A DNA stretch of 64,000 nt from positions 14,812-78,811 of the forward strand of contig NZ_JAGLBB010000005.1 of NCBI RefSeq assembly GCF_018260555.1, in the 5' to 3' direction. The translations under genes and the position numbers were made by a program. Under the pieces are notes generated by a model. The model was not told the origin of the DNA. It saw only the letters and a list, made by a program, of their open reading frames with translations, and ran no database searches. Of this stretch, positions 17,568 to 26,453 are shown in pieces. This DNA is from Deinococcus sp. (GTDB lineage: Bacteria; Deinococcota; Deinococci; Deinococcales; Deinococcaceae). Position 1 is the first letter of the stretch. Each line of letters begins with the position of its first letter.

Positions 17568-19793
17568 ATGCCGCTCATTCTCCAGTTCAGTGATGGCGCA
17601 CCCCCGTCCGGCCTCTCTGGCGAGGTGGTATTCAGCGCCCGCACTCCCCCGAGCGTGCGCGGCAGCGTCACCCTGACTGCGCGCCGCCCCATTCCGATCA
17701 GCGGGGAGGCCTCTTTCAGCGCGTCCATGCCCACCCCGGGCGTCGGCAGCAGCCGGGACATCGAGTACGTCACCGACCTCACCGGACTGCCCGGCCAGGT
17801 CACCACGGCCGAGTACCGCCACGCCGGCCAATATGAGGAGCTGACCGTGACGGTGGACGGCCTGCACCCCCTGGCCACCCCGACCGCGCAGATCAGGCTC
17901 CAGGCGCGGAACGGGACCGGCGCGCTGCTGGGCGAGTTGCCGACCCGCGTGTTCAGCGCGGCCACGCAGGAACCCCAGCTCGACACGGGGGAGGGCCAGA
18001 CGACGTTCGTGTTCCGCAACTCCTTCGACCACCTCCTGCGCGGGGTGCGCCTCCCCGAACTGATCGCCTGGAAACTCAACCCCAGCCCCGACCTGTGCAC
18101 GGGCGGCCGCCAGGAGCGGAACGTCAGCGAACTGGTGCGCGCCGTCATGCAGGCGCACGTGGACGGCGCGTTCCGCCTCGACGACGACCCGCTCCGGAGC
18201 AGCAGCTGGGTGGAGGGCCGCACCGACTACAGCACCCTCGGGAAAACCCCGCAGCAGGTGTGGGACGACACGTACGGCCTGCTGGGCATGGCGTTGTGGG
18301 TCGCGCCGCTCGACACGGGCATCCGGCTGGTCGGCACGTGGCCGCAACCCACCGCGCCGGGCACCGGCCCCAGCATCAGCGCGGACTGGCGCCTGACCGA
18401 CCTGCCGCAGCGGCAGTGGTTTCAGACGCCCAGACGCCTGACCCTGCGCGGCGCCGAGCGCGCCACACCCCTGACGCCGGGCCTGCTGCTGGACCTGATC
18501 GGCCCCGACCCGGCCCGCACGGAACTGGAGCGCGAGTTGCTCCCGAACGCGGAGTGGTTCGAGCCTGCCGAGAGCAGCGGCACGAGCACCGTGCAGCGCG
18601 GGTACCGGAAGCTGGGTGGGCAGCTGGTGTCTCAGGTGGAAGTGACCACCGGGGACGTGAGTGTCACCGAGACCGTGGACGGGCAGCCCAGGGTGCGCCT
18701 GCTGTACGGGGTGGCCACCGGGTACAAACGCACCGAGACCACCTACGACCCGGTCTGCCACGGGCGGCCGGTCTCACAGCGCACCGAGACGCGCGGCTGG
18801 GGGTACGACCTGAAGACCCCGCTCGGCACGTTCAGCGTCCCCGGCCCCGGCCTGAACATCAACCTGCAAACCGGGGACCTCGTGGCGAACGAGACCACCC
18901 TCACGACCTACCGCTACAGCTCCCAGGGGCACCAGACCAGCGAGACCACCACCACCCGCAGGCTCGCGAGCATGGAGCAGGCGGGCGCGGACGGGGACCT
19001 CGCGGACCGGGGGCCGCTGACCGAACGCGAGTACGTCACGCAGACCATCACGCAGACCTGGGCGCCGATGGGCGCGGGGCGCTGGCGCTACAGCAGTGGC
19101 GTGAGCGGGCAGACCCTGGTCCCGGTGTACGACGCAGGGACCCGGGAGGCGGTACGTACCGTCGCCCTGACCCGCAGCACCCCGGATGCGCCGCGCGTGA
19201 CCGATCAGGCCCCCCCGAGCTACGATTGCCGGCCGTACTGTGAGGTGATCCGCGAACTGCTGGACCCCACCGGCGTCGTGCTGAACGCCGGGGACGCCGG
19301 GCTGGCCGAGGAGCGTGAAATCAACGTACCCATGCTCCGCGCCGCCGACCTGAGCGGCGTGGCGCGGCGCGTCCTGAGCGCCGACTGGCACCGCGAGGTC
19401 CGGACGTTCAGCGTGCCGTTCCCGGTCGGCTACCACCCGGGCAGCTGGCTGGCAGACGGCCGGGTGCAGGGTCTCACCATCCGCCTGGGCGGGCCGGACG
19501 ATGTGGTGTCCGAGATCACCTGCGCCCGCCTTGACGCCACCCTGATGGGGCCGGGCAGCGCGGCCGTCGAACCCCTGCGCGCCGACCCGAACGCCGGGCG
19601 GGCGCTGATGCTCGCCGGGGCACCGGGTGGCGCGCGAGTCCGGCTCGTGACCGGCTGGGACCCCGGGGTGAACGAGGCAATCGTCGAGGACGCCCTGGTG
19701 GTGTTCCGCTCCGGGTACCCGCCCCGTCCGGGGGATGAGATCGAGTGGCAGCTGGTCAGAGGCCAGAGGGAGGCGACGAATGCCCGACGATGA
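17568..19793 (+). CDS. Large tail tip or hub protein, 741 aa
   Basis: The ATG follows GAGGAGGTGACCC, a strong ribosome binding site. The N-terminus has two short beta repeats (GLSGEVVFSAR; PISGEASFSAS). The body is beta-rich with a RELTLRG-like turn, many Thr/Ser-rich strands and a C-terminal region GDEIEWQLVRG. Its length and place two genes after the tape measure correspond to the tail hub or receptor-binding scaffold of siphophages. No catalytic motif seen. Its last 14 bases overlap the next gene. Confidence 0.65.
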   Translation: MPLILQFSDGAPPSGLSGEVVFSARTPPSVRGSVTLTARRPIPISGEASFSASMPTPGVGSSRDIEYVTDLTGLPGQVTTAEYRHAGQYEELTVTVDGLHPLATPTAQIRLQARNGTGALLGELPTRVFSAATQEPQLDTGEGQTTFVFRNSFDHLLRGVRLPELIAWKLNPSPDLCTGGRQERNVSELVRAVMQAHVDGAFRLDDDPLRSSSWVEGRTDYSTLGKTPQQVWDDTYGLLGMALWVAPLDTGIRLVGTWPQPTAPGTGPSISADWRLTDLPQRQWFQTPRRLTLRGAERATPLTPGLLLDLIGPDPARTELERELLPNAEWFEPAESSGTSTVQRGYRKLGGQLVSQVEVTTGDVSVTETVDGQPRVRLLYGVATGYKRTETTYDPVCHGRPVSQRTETRGWGYDLKTPLGTFSVPGPGLNINLQTGDLVANETTLTTYRYSSQGHQTSETTTTRRLASMEQAGADGDLADRGPLTEREYVTQTITQTWAPMGAGRWRYSSGVSGQTLVPVYDAGTREAVRTVALTRSTPDAPRVTDQAPPSYDCRPYCEVIRELLDPTGVVLNAGDAGLAEEREINVPMLRAADLSGVARRVLSADWHREVRTFSVPFPVGYHPGSWLADGRVQGLTIRLGGPDDVVSEITCARLDATLMGPGSAAVEPLRADPNAGRALMLAGAPGGARVRLVTGWDPGVNEAIVEDALVVFRSGYPPRPGDEIEWQLVRGQREATNARR

Positions 19794-21117
19794 CCTGCTG
19801 ACCCTCCTGCTGGGGTGCGGGTGCCGGAAACGCTGCTGCTGCGGCGCACCTGACCCTGCGCCTGCACAGGCGGCTACCCCGCTGTTCGGGCAGGCCCCCC
19901 GGACCGTCCCGCCCCCACGCCTGCCGGACGAGACACCCTTCATCCCGCCGCCGCCCTGGTACGCGACCGGGCAGCGGCCCAGCGACTTCGGGAACCAGCA
20001 CGTGCCGCGCAACGCGTCGGACGGACGGCCCCTGTCGCGGGCAGGCGGCGACGATACCCAGCGGGCCTTCACGCTGGATGACGGGAGGCTGCGCAGCCTG
20101 ACCGACTCGTACACCGTGGATCACGAGGCGCGCGTGATCCGGCCCAACGATGAGATCACTGGCATCGAGGAGACCCAGACCACCGCGCCGGGCGAGTATT
20201 TCGTGACCGGCACGCGCGTCTGGACGTTCATCTCCGGGCCCGGGTGGAGGGTCCCCGAGCCGTCCACCACCATGTCCAGCACGTTCTCGCGGACGTACAC
20301 CATCAGCACGAACCGGGTGATTCCGTACGCGACCGGAGTGGAGACCAGCAGCACCCGCACGGTCAAGCACACCAACCAGGCCAAGTTGATCGATTTCACG
20401 TACCAGGATCAGGAGATGATCAGTAACAGCGTTGCTCCCGTCCGGCCGACCGAACTGCGCTTCGAGGTGTTCAAGGACTCGACAGGCGAGGTGTTGTTCA
20501 AACTGGTGGGGCTCGTGAACCGTGGCCTGGGCACGCCGAACGAGGAGCACCCGATGGGCCTGGGGAGCTGGCTCATCCCCATTCCGACCGGCCGGTTTTC
20601 GGGCGGCCCCGATGACGCGAGGACCGCCTACCCGTTCACCCCGAACCAGATCTATAACCTACCCATCGGGGAGCGCACCCGCAGCGTTCCCATCCAGCTC
20701 GTCTGGGCGCCACTGGAAACCGGACCCCGGCCGGAGTTGCGGTCCCGCGGGGAACGCTGGCGCGGCCCGGGGGGCGCCGTGACGGTGCAGGGCTACCCCA
20801 CCAGCGATCACGCGGCGCTGGTGGGCACGGACATCCTGACCTGCCCGGCCGGATCGTGGAGCGGCCCGGGCAGTTGGGCCGCGTACCGACGCGCGGCGGG
20901 CGGGACGGTGCTGCTGATCGAGCACGCCGATCAGGTGACGCGCGTCGACCTGCCCCCCGGACCTGACCCTCCCACCGCGCAGTCCGTGCCACTGGCCGTG
21001 TTCCTCGCGGGCCTGGGCATCACGGAGTGGCGGGGCTTCGGCCGCGCCGGGCCGCTGCATAACACCTGGCCGCCGCACGAGGCGACCACGCGCGACTCGG
21101 GGAGCTCTGCTAACTGA
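19780..21117 (+). CDS. Tail-associated protein with N-terminal cysteine cluster, 445 aa
   Basis: The ATG at 19780 follows GAGGGAGGCG and is chosen over upstream in-frame codons that lie in the previous gene. The first 25 residues carry GCGCRKRCCCGAP, five cysteines in ten residues, followed by a Pro-rich stretch. The rest is beta-rich, with Thr/Ser-rich strands similar in style to the preceding 741-residue protein. The cysteines could bind a metal or form disulfides after release. No family recognised. Confidence 0.65.
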   Translation: MPDDDLLTLLLGCGCRKRCCCGAPDPAPAQAATPLFGQAPRTVPPPRLPDETPFIPPPPWYATGQRPSDFGNQHVPRNASDGRPLSRAGGDDTQRAFTLDDGRLRSLTDSYTVDHEARVIRPNDEITGIEETQTTAPGEYFVTGTRVWTFISGPGWRVPEPSTTMSSTFSRTYTISTNRVIPYATGVETSSTRTVKHTNQAKLIDFTYQDQEMISNSVAPVRPTELRFEVFKDSTGEVLFKLVGLVNRGLGTPNEEHPMGLGSWLIPIPTGRFSGGPDDARTAYPFTPNQIYNLPIGERTRSVPIQLVWAPLETGPRPELRSRGERWRGPGGAVTVQGYPTSDHAALVGTDILTCPAGSWSGPGSWAAYRRAAGGTVLLIEHADQVTRVDLPPGPDPPTAQSVPLAVFLAGLGITEWRGFGRAGPLHNTWPPHEATTRDSGSSAN

Positions 21118-21773
21118 TGGCCGTCACGATCAGAGATAACGACCCCTGGACGCACGCTCACCCGGACGAGTGGCGCGCGGCTCGGCTGGCGCGGCAGAAA
21201 CGACCACCCCAACCGGACAACCGGGTGCCGCCCCCGCCGCCGCTGGGCGTGCGGGTCACGGATTCCCTGGGGGCCCCCCTGCGCGACGAGGCGCTGCCAA
21301 GAGGGCACGCCCCGTGGCTGTGCCCAGAGCGGGTAGAGGTCTGGAACGGCGCGGCGTGGCTGGAGAGTGCTGCTGCCCTGAAGGCACTCGCCAAGCGCAG
21401 CCTGTACCTGCCCGCCGCGTGGCCGGACGAGACCGACGACCGGACCGGCGTGACCGGGCGGCTGCGGGTCACGTTCCCGCCCGGACCCGCGACCCTGAGC
21501 ACGCCCGTCCGGCGGGTCCTGACGGCCCGCGCGACGGTCGGCGTGTGGCTGGTGGACGCGCAGACCGCCGCGTGGCTGGTGGACGGGCAGGCCACCACCG
21601 CGTACCCGCTCGGGCCGCACGCGCCCGGGGGCAAGCGCCCCCCGCGCGGCGTCCACCCCTGGGCGATCAGGACCGCCCTCGTGGCCCCCCCCAGCGACCC
21701 CCTCATCCTCGAACTCGACACGCGCGGCAGCCGCTTCTCGCAGCTGCTGCTCGCCTTATCAGGAGCGCCATGA
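21117..21773 (+). CDS. Hypothetical tail-region protein, 218 aa
   Basis: The ATG overlaps the upstream stop (TGATG). It has a Pro-rich segment near residues 30-45, then a beta-rich region with repeated VWLVDAQTAAWLVDGQ. The stop overlaps the next start (ATGA). No family is recognised; its position suggests a tail tip or fibre accessory protein. Confidence 0.6.
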   Translation: MAVTIRDNDPWTHAHPDEWRAARLARQKRPPQPDNRVPPPPPLGVRVTDSLGAPLRDEALPRGHAPWLCPERVEVWNGAAWLESAAALKALAKRSLYLPAAWPDETDDRTGVTGRLRVTFPPGPATLSTPVRRVLTARATVGVWLVDAQTAAWLVDGQATTAYPLGPHAPGGKRPPRGVHPWAIRTALVAPPSDPLILELDTRGSRFSQLLLALSGAP

Positions 21774-22819
21774 ACATCAGCACCCAGATCATGCTCGTCC
21801 AGGCCACCCCGCCAGGCGGGATCATTCTGCACGTCCGCAACCAGCCGGGCAGCCTGTACGGCGCGACCATCATGGGCATCGACGGACCGAACGTCGTGCT
21901 GGAGTTCAGCCCCAGCGGGACGGGCAATTGGATCACCTTCCCTCTGCCCGTCGCACTGAACTCCGAGTTGTACCTGCGCCTCACCCGCAGGGACAACAGC
22001 GACACGGTCAGCACCATCCGCCTGACCGCCCCCGCCCCCCTGAGTAGCACCCTGGACGGCGACGGGTACCTGTCGATCGAAGGCGGCCCGCTCGTGGCCA
22101 CAAAGCCGCAGCACGCCGCGCTGTCCGGCCGCGTGACGACCCTGGAGGCAGGCGGCGGCGGGAGCGGCGGAGGAGGTGGCGGGGCTGGCGGTGGCGGCGG
22201 CAGTGGTGGCCCCATCGTGCTCAGCCAGGGGGCCGGCGCCGACAACCTCGACCGGATCAGCGGAGCAGGCACCAACATCCCCGTCCGGCGGCTCAGCATC
22301 CGGGCAGACACCATCCCGCTCCAGGTGATTGACCAGATCCTGATCAACGCCGTGCAGGCCCCCCCTGGCTCGCTCCAGACCATCGGCCTGTATGACCTGA
22401 ACGGCACCCCGATCTATGAGGGGAGTCCGCTGGGGATGACCACCAATTTCCTCGGCACGACCGTGCAGATCCCACCGCTGCTATACGGCAACCCGTACGA
22501 CACGCTCGTACTGCTGTTCAACACAGACGTGTCCATCCCCTCCTATGCGGTTTCGCAGGTTGGCGCGAGCATCAACGTGAGGGCAAAGGATCAGTACAAC
22601 AACTCCCTGAACGGCATGGTCGGCGTGCAACTCCAGGCTGCCGCTGCTGGCGCCCTGAACGGTCCGGTCACGCACTACAGCCTGCCCATCGTCCGCACGC
22701 CGACCGTGGACCCGCCGCGCGGCGGGTACTGGGAGTTCGTGGACCCCGCCAGCGGCCCCCAGAAAATCCGCTACAGCAACGGCCAGAACTGGTTCAGCAC
22801 CACGCTCACCCAGGAGTAA
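21770..22819 (+). CDS. Putative tail fibre / receptor-binding protein with Gly linker, 349 aa
   Basis: The ATG follows AGGAGCGCC and overlaps the upstream stop. An N-terminal beta domain of about 120 residues is joined by a 20-residue Gly/Ser linker (near residue 124-146) to a second beta-rich domain of about 200 residues. The two-domain layout with a flexible glycine hinge is typical of phage adhesins, where the N-terminus docks to the tail and the C-terminus faces the host. The C-terminus ends SNGQNWFSTTLTQE. Confidence 0.6.
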   Translation: MNISTQIMLVQATPPGGIILHVRNQPGSLYGATIMGIDGPNVVLEFSPSGTGNWITFPLPVALNSELYLRLTRRDNSDTVSTIRLTAPAPLSSTLDGDGYLSIEGGPLVATKPQHAALSGRVTTLEAGGGGSGGGGGGAGGGGGSGGPIVLSQGAGADNLDRISGAGTNIPVRRLSIRADTIPLQVIDQILINAVQAPPGSLQTIGLYDLNGTPIYEGSPLGMTTNFLGTTVQIPPLLYGNPYDTLVLLFNTDVSIPSYAVSQVGASINVRAKDQYNNSLNGMVGVQLQAAAAGALNGPVTHYSLPIVRTPTVDPPRGGYWEFVDPASGPQKIRYSNGQNWFSTTLTQE

Positions 22820-22890
22820 ACCCGCCCCCTTCCCTCCCCCCGCGTGCCCGGCGCTGGGGGATTTACTCTGCCGGGCCATAGGAGAACATC

Positions 22891-23439
22891 ATGGCGAGTG
22901 ACGGTAAACGAGAATCTGGCGCGCTGTTCAAATACAACGCCGCTGCGCTGGCCGCTGATGACGGGACCGGACGGGCCTACATGGTCGGCCAGAACAACCC
23001 CCTGCCCGTCACGCTGATCGGAGGCGCAGGCGCGGGCGCGGGCGCAGGCGCGGGCGCGGGCAACCCGGACGCCGCGCGTGAGGCCACGCTACAGCAGGTG
23101 CGGGACGGCATCACGGCCCTGGCCGCCCTGCTGGGCGGCACCGACAACCTCGAGGGCACCGGCGTGCACGTCCAGCGTCCCACCGTGACTGACGTCTACC
23201 CCTCAGAGATGCTGTACGACTGCAATGAGCAGGCGCTGACGGTCCCGGAGGGTGCCAACCGGGCGCTGCTGATCGTCGTAGCGGGGAAGGCGCAGTTCGG
23301 ACTGCTGAACGCCCAGCTGACGAACCTCGTGGACGAGGGCGGCGGCATGGACGGCCTGCGTGACGCGCAACTCACGGCCATGCGCGTCACGGCCGATGCG
23401 TCCAGCGTGGTCCGCGTGGACTACTGGCGGGAAGCATGA
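22891..23439 (+). CDS. Hypothetical phage adhesion or baseplate protein, 182 aa
   Basis: The ATG follows ATAGGAGAACATC. A short (GA)n run near residue 45-56 joins two parts: an N-terminal peptide with YMVGQNNPLPV and a C-terminal beta region. Gly-Ala hinges here and in the preceding gene suggest both are flexible surface proteins of the particle. It overlaps the next gene by ATGA. Confidence 0.55.
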   Translation: MASDGKRESGALFKYNAAALAADDGTGRAYMVGQNNPLPVTLIGGAGAGAGAGAGAGNPDAAREATLQQVRDGITALAALLGGTDNLEGTGVHVQRPTVTDVYPSEMLYDCNEQALTVPEGANRALLIVVAGKAQFGLLNAQLTNLVDEGGGMDGLRDAQLTAMRVTADASSVVRVDYWREA

Positions 23440-23903
23440 GGCCCATCGCGCCCCCGGCCCGCCAGGCGATTACCACCTGGCCGACCATGATCGCGCGTTT
23501 GGGTAGCGGCAGCGGAACGGAAGTGGCGCAGACCGTTCCCGCACGGACGTTTGCACGCCTGCACGTCATTGCTGCGTACGACTCCCACGCTGCCTTCAAC
23601 AATGCCACCAGCATCTACACAACCCCGCAGAAGGGCCTTTACCGCCTGGGGGGCAAGGTCCGAGTGGTGGACGGGGGAATGCCGCAGGGAAGTGGGCTCG
23701 GCCTGGGCATTGACTTCCAAGAAAGAGACGGCCACTCCTTCTTTTGGGGGGTCGCCAATGCGAACCGGCAGGGGGTCATCAATCAGCGGGTAGTGGGCCT
23801 CAGTGAGGGCACCATCCTCCGATTATTCATTTACGCGGATCACCCGGTCGCGGCGACCGTGGACATCGCCAGCGCGGAGTTCACGGTGGAACGGATCAGG
23901 TGA
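23436..23903 (+). CDS. Hypothetical C1q-like jelly-roll tail protein, 155 aa
   Basis: Starts in an ATGA overlap. The pattern AFNNATSIYTTPQKGLYRLG, VVGLSEGTILRLFIYAD and a final AEFTVERIR strand resembles C1q/TNF-type jelly rolls found at the tips of phage fibres. This is a likeness in strand order, not a confirmed family. It is the last gene of the tail block; a 12-codon ORF and a terminator follow. Confidence 0.55.
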   Translation: MRPIAPPARQAITTWPTMIARLGSGSGTEVAQTVPARTFARLHVIAAYDSHAAFNNATSIYTTPQKGLYRLGGKVRVVDGGMPQGSGLGLGIDFQERDGHSFFWGVANANRQGVINQRVVGLSEGTILRLFIYADHPVAATVDIASAEFTVERIR

Positions 23904-23994
23904 TCAGGGGGGTGACGATGACTCACCAGGAACGACTGACCACGCTGCTGTAGCCGTACCCCACCGTGCGCGTCCCCGCTTCCCTTTCAACCGA

Positions 23995-24026
23995 CCGCCA
24001 GTGCTCCGGCCCACTGGCGGTTTCTC
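23995..24026 (+). terminator. Intrinsic terminator after tail genes
   Basis: A perfect 9-bp stem (CCGCCAGTG at 23995-24003, CACTGGCGG at 24012-24020) with an 8-base loop is followed by TTTCTC. It closes the tail operon before the lysis genes. The 153 bases between the tail gene and the holin-like gene otherwise hold only an 11-residue ORF at 23918-23953. Confidence 0.8.
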
Positions 24027-24056
24027 ACGCTCCGGCTGATCTGTACCTGGTGCCTC

Positions 24057-24401
24057 ATGGAAAAACACGGCCCCCCTCTCTGGCTCCTCGCCACCCTCGC
24101 CGCCGTGCTGGGCCTGGTCGCGCAACTCGGCACCAGCCTCGCCATGGATATGGCCCGCGACAAGGGCAAACTCTACGGCTTCCTGCTGCTGTCCCTGGTG
24201 TTCAGTGCCAGCAGCACCATCCTGCTCGTGCAACTCACCTCCCTGGACGATTACGTGTGCGCCACGTTCGGCACGCTCGCCGGGGCCATTCCGCCCCTGT
24301 GGACGCTGCGGGCCGCCGTGAAACTCCTCGGCCAAAAATACGGTGTTGAGATTGCGGAACTCGCTCCCGCTACTCCCACGAAAGAAGGTGAAAGCGCGTG
24401 A
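24057..24401 (+). CDS. Holin-like membrane protein, 114 aa
   Basis: Three hydrophobic segments can be seen (LWLLATLAAVLGLVAQLG; YGFLLLSLVFSASSTILLV; FGTLAGAIPPLWTL) with a short charged tail. Size, topology and the position just upstream of an endolysin fit a holin, which makes holes in the cell membrane at lysis. The next gene encodes a second small membrane protein and overlaps it by GTGA, so a holin-antiholin pair is possible. Sequence likeness to a named holin family is not claimed. Confidence 0.65.
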   Translation: MEKHGPPLWLLATLAAVLGLVAQLGTSLAMDMARDKGKLYGFLLLSLVFSASSTILLVQLTSLDDYVCATFGTLAGAIPPLWTLRAAVKLLGQKYGVEIAELAPATPTKEGESA

Positions 24402-24739
24402 TCATCCACGGTTACTGGCTCAATCTGATGTGGGCAGTCCTGGCAGGCGGGTGGTTCATCAGCGCCCTGATCCGCTTGATTCTCGTGTCGCCCACCTGGA
24501 CGGACCGGCGGGGGCGGCGGCTGTTCGCCGTGATCGTGCACACGGTCGTGGGCGTGTTCTTCGTGTGGCGGCACAACGCAGGCCCCCTGCCGCTGCTCAT
24601 CCCGATTGAGGAAACGTACCGGAACCTCGCGGCGGTGCTGCTGGTCACGTGGGTGATTCTGGACGGCATCTGGGCCATCCAGAGAACAGCTGAGCGCCCC
24701 CGTCTCGCCCGCCCGGAGATACCCCATGATCACGCCTGA
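24398..24739 (+). CDS. Small membrane protein, possible second holin or antiholin, 113 aa
   Basis: The GTG overlaps the previous stop (GTGA). Three hydrophobic helices are visible (NLMWAVLAGGWFISALIRLIL; VIVHTVVGVFFVW; LAAVLLVTWVILDGIWAI) and a charged, His-containing C-terminus. Together with the preceding gene it forms a two-membrane-protein unit ahead of the endolysin. Its end overlaps the endolysin start by 14 bases. Confidence 0.65.
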   Translation: MIIHGYWLNLMWAVLAGGWFISALIRLILVSPTWTDRRGRRLFAVIVHTVVGVFFVWRHNAGPLPLLIPIEETYRNLAAVLLVTWVILDGIWAIQRTAERPRLARPEIPHDHA

Positions 24740-25433
24740 ACTCATCCGCGCCCTGAATCCCCGCCACCCCCGCCCGGACGTGGCCGCCCAGAAGCTCCAG
24801 GCGGCCGCGCTTCAGTTCGGGATCACGTCGCCCCGACAGGTGGCGATGCTGACCGCGCAGCTGGCGCACGAGTCGGGCCTGATCCCCCAGGAGGAGAACC
24901 TGAACTACCGCGCGACCCGCATCCGGCAGGTGTGGCCGTCGCGCTTCCCGACCGTGGCGAGCGCGGAGCCGTTCGCGTTCAACCCGCTGGCCCTGGGGGA
25001 CCGGGTGTACTCCGGCCGGATGGGCAACGGCCCCGGCGAGGGCTTCCTGTACCGGGGGCGCGGGCAACTCCAACTGACCGGCAAGAGCAACTACGTCACG
25101 TACGGCCGCCTGATCGGCTTCGATCTGGTCGCCAATCCGGACCTGTTGTTGCAGTACGGGGTGAGCAGCCTCGCCGCCTGCGCCTTCTGGACCGCTCACG
25201 GGTTGAACCCAGCGGCAGACCGTGGCGACGTGGTTACGGTGACCCGCGCCATCAACGGCGGGACCATCGGCCTCGACGACCGGGAGCGGCTGTACCAGCG
25301 GGCGCTCACGAACGTGCCCCGGTACGGCCTGCTGGCCAGTGACGCGCCGCTCGACGTGGCCCGTGACGCGGCCGCCGATCTGGAAACGCGACACGAGGCC
25401 TTCACGCGGACCCTGAACCTGCTGAGCAACTGA
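24726..25433 (+). CDS. GH19 chitinase-like endolysin
   Basis: 235 residues with TAQLAHESGLIPQEENLNYRA (catalytic Glu in AHESG), a YSGRMGNGPGEGFLYRGRG segment and QLTGKSNY, typical of GH19/lysozyme-fold phage endolysins that cut peptidoglycan glycan strands. The remaining C-terminus (about 60 residues) is helical. No signal peptide or SAR helix is seen, so it would depend on the upstream membrane proteins for release. Confidence 0.9.
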   Translation: MITPELIRALNPRHPRPDVAAQKLQAAALQFGITSPRQVAMLTAQLAHESGLIPQEENLNYRATRIRQVWPSRFPTVASAEPFAFNPLALGDRVYSGRMGNGPGEGFLYRGRGQLQLTGKSNYVTYGRLIGFDLVANPDLLLQYGVSSLAACAFWTAHGLNPAADRGDVVTVTRAINGGTIGLDDRERLYQRALTNVPRYGLLASDAPLDVARDAAADLETRHEAFTRTLNLLSN

Positions 25434-25491
25434 CGACCGCCCTCTCACCGGCCCTCGCAGACAGCGGGGGCCGTCCCATTTAGGAGTGACC

Positions 25492-25863
25492 ATGCTGAAA
25501 TCCCAGATCCTGACCGCCCTCCTGGCCCTGTCCGTCACCGCCCGCAGCGGCGCGCCCCTGACGGCCGACACCGTGACGCCCTGGGTCGAGCAGCACGTAT
25601 CGCTCCTGACCCGTAAGGCGGCCGCGCTTCGTGACGGCGCCACCTGGACCGAGGTGACCGACCTGATCGACGCGACGGTGCGGGCCGCGCAGGACCTGAA
25701 GGGCGCAGTGGCTGGTGTGCCGCGCGCCCGGATCGTGCGGACGGTCCTGCAACTCCTGGTGCGGGAGTTCGCGCCACCGTCCGCCGGGTGGCTGCTAATG
25801 CTGCTCGACAATGCCTTGGCGGAAGCCCTGATCGAGATGGCCTTCAAACGCCTTTTCGACTGA
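25492..25863 (+). CDS. Hypothetical lysis-region protein, 123 aa
   Basis: The ATG at 25492 has TAGGAG at the right distance; the GTG at 25486 would overlap that site. The protein is helical with an amphipathic N-terminus (LKSQILTALLALSVTARS) and a hydrophobic stretch near the C-terminus (GWLLMLLDNALAEALIEMAF). It lies between endolysin and terminator; a spanin or other lysis accessory is possible but not shown. Confidence 0.6.
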   Translation: MLKSQILTALLALSVTARSGAPLTADTVTPWVEQHVSLLTRKAAALRDGATWTEVTDLIDATVRAAQDLKGAVAGVPRARIVRTVLQLLVREFAPPSAGWLLMLLDNALAEALIEMAFKRLFD

Positions 25864-25884
25864 CGGACAACTTGCGCCGTTTTT

Positions 25885-25927
25885 GCCCCCTGCCCGCGCC
25901 CCTGGCGTGAGGCGGGGGGCCTTTTTT
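25885..25927 (+). terminator. Strong intrinsic terminator after lysis genes
   Basis: A 10-bp stem with one G-T pair (GCCCCCTGCC at 25885-25894, GGCGGGGGGC at 25911-25920) is followed by CTTTTTT. It ends the + strand phage transcript and faces the minus-strand gene that ends at 25930. Confidence 0.9.
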
Positions 25928-25929
25928 CG

Positions 25930-26157
25930 TTAGGGGAGTTCGGTGGGCGGATCGGCCGGAATGAGGTACGAAAGAGGGTACTTCTCTGCGCGCCACGTTT
26001 CCGCGTCGCGGGACCAGGTAAGCAGTTGACCTGCTTGCTCGCCGGCGGCGGTTCGTGCGGCGGCGGCGGTGTCGTAGGGACCGAGTTGGCGGACGACCTC
26101 TCCGGTTTCGACATGCGTGACGGTGACGTACACACCGGGCTGCGTGGGTTCGTTCAT
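25930..26157 (-). CDS. Small hypothetical protein, 75 aa
   Basis: The ATG at 26157 is preceded by GGGGAG on the minus strand. The sequence QPGVYVTVTHVETGEVVRQLG, then alternating Ala and Tyr/Arg, suggests a small two-stranded beta and helix protein. Longer frames upstream read into the neighbouring gene. It overlaps the upstream membrane protein gene by 4 bases (ATGA), so the two form an operon. Confidence 0.6.
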   Translation of the reverse strand: MNEPTQPGVYVTVTHVETGEVVRQLGPYDTAAAARTAAGEQAGQLLTWSRDAETWRAEKYPLSYLIPADPPTELP

Positions 26158-26357
26158 GCGGTCTCCCCTGCTGCGGGCCGGAGCAGGCGCGGGAGGTAGA
26201 TCAGCACCCCGGTCCCCCAGACCACCCCGAAGACCAGAAGATGCCATTCCGGGCCGCGTGTTCCCGATTGTGTGACCATCTGCCACAGCAAGTACAGGCA
26301 GGTAACCACGCTCGCCAGGCAGATCAGCAGCAGGTACAGCAGCGCTCCGACGTACAT
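26154..26357 (-). CDS. Small two-helix membrane protein, 67 aa
   Basis: The start ATG at 26357 has GAGGG ten bases upstream; an in-frame ATG at 26402 is also possible. Two hydrophobic helices are visible (VGALLYLLLICLASVVTCLYLL and HLLVFGVVWGTGVLIYL). No family recognised. With the overlapping 75-residue gene it is a two-gene minus-strand unit at the end of the phage region. Confidence 0.6.
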   Translation of the reverse strand: MYVGALLYLLLICLASVVTCLYLLWQMVTQSGTRGPEWHLLVFGVVWGTGVLIYLPRLLRPAAGETA

Positions 26358-26453
26358 GGGCGACCCTCGCATGGCCCGTAGAGATCTGGTCGCTGTCATC
26401 ACTCAGCGTCACTCCCAATACGTGCGGGACAACTGTTGAGCTATCCCATTTCA

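Noticed and set aside
23918..23953. Eleven-codon ORF after the tail genes
   Set aside because: Short, with no sign of conservation and placed just before a terminator; likely chance or a remnant.
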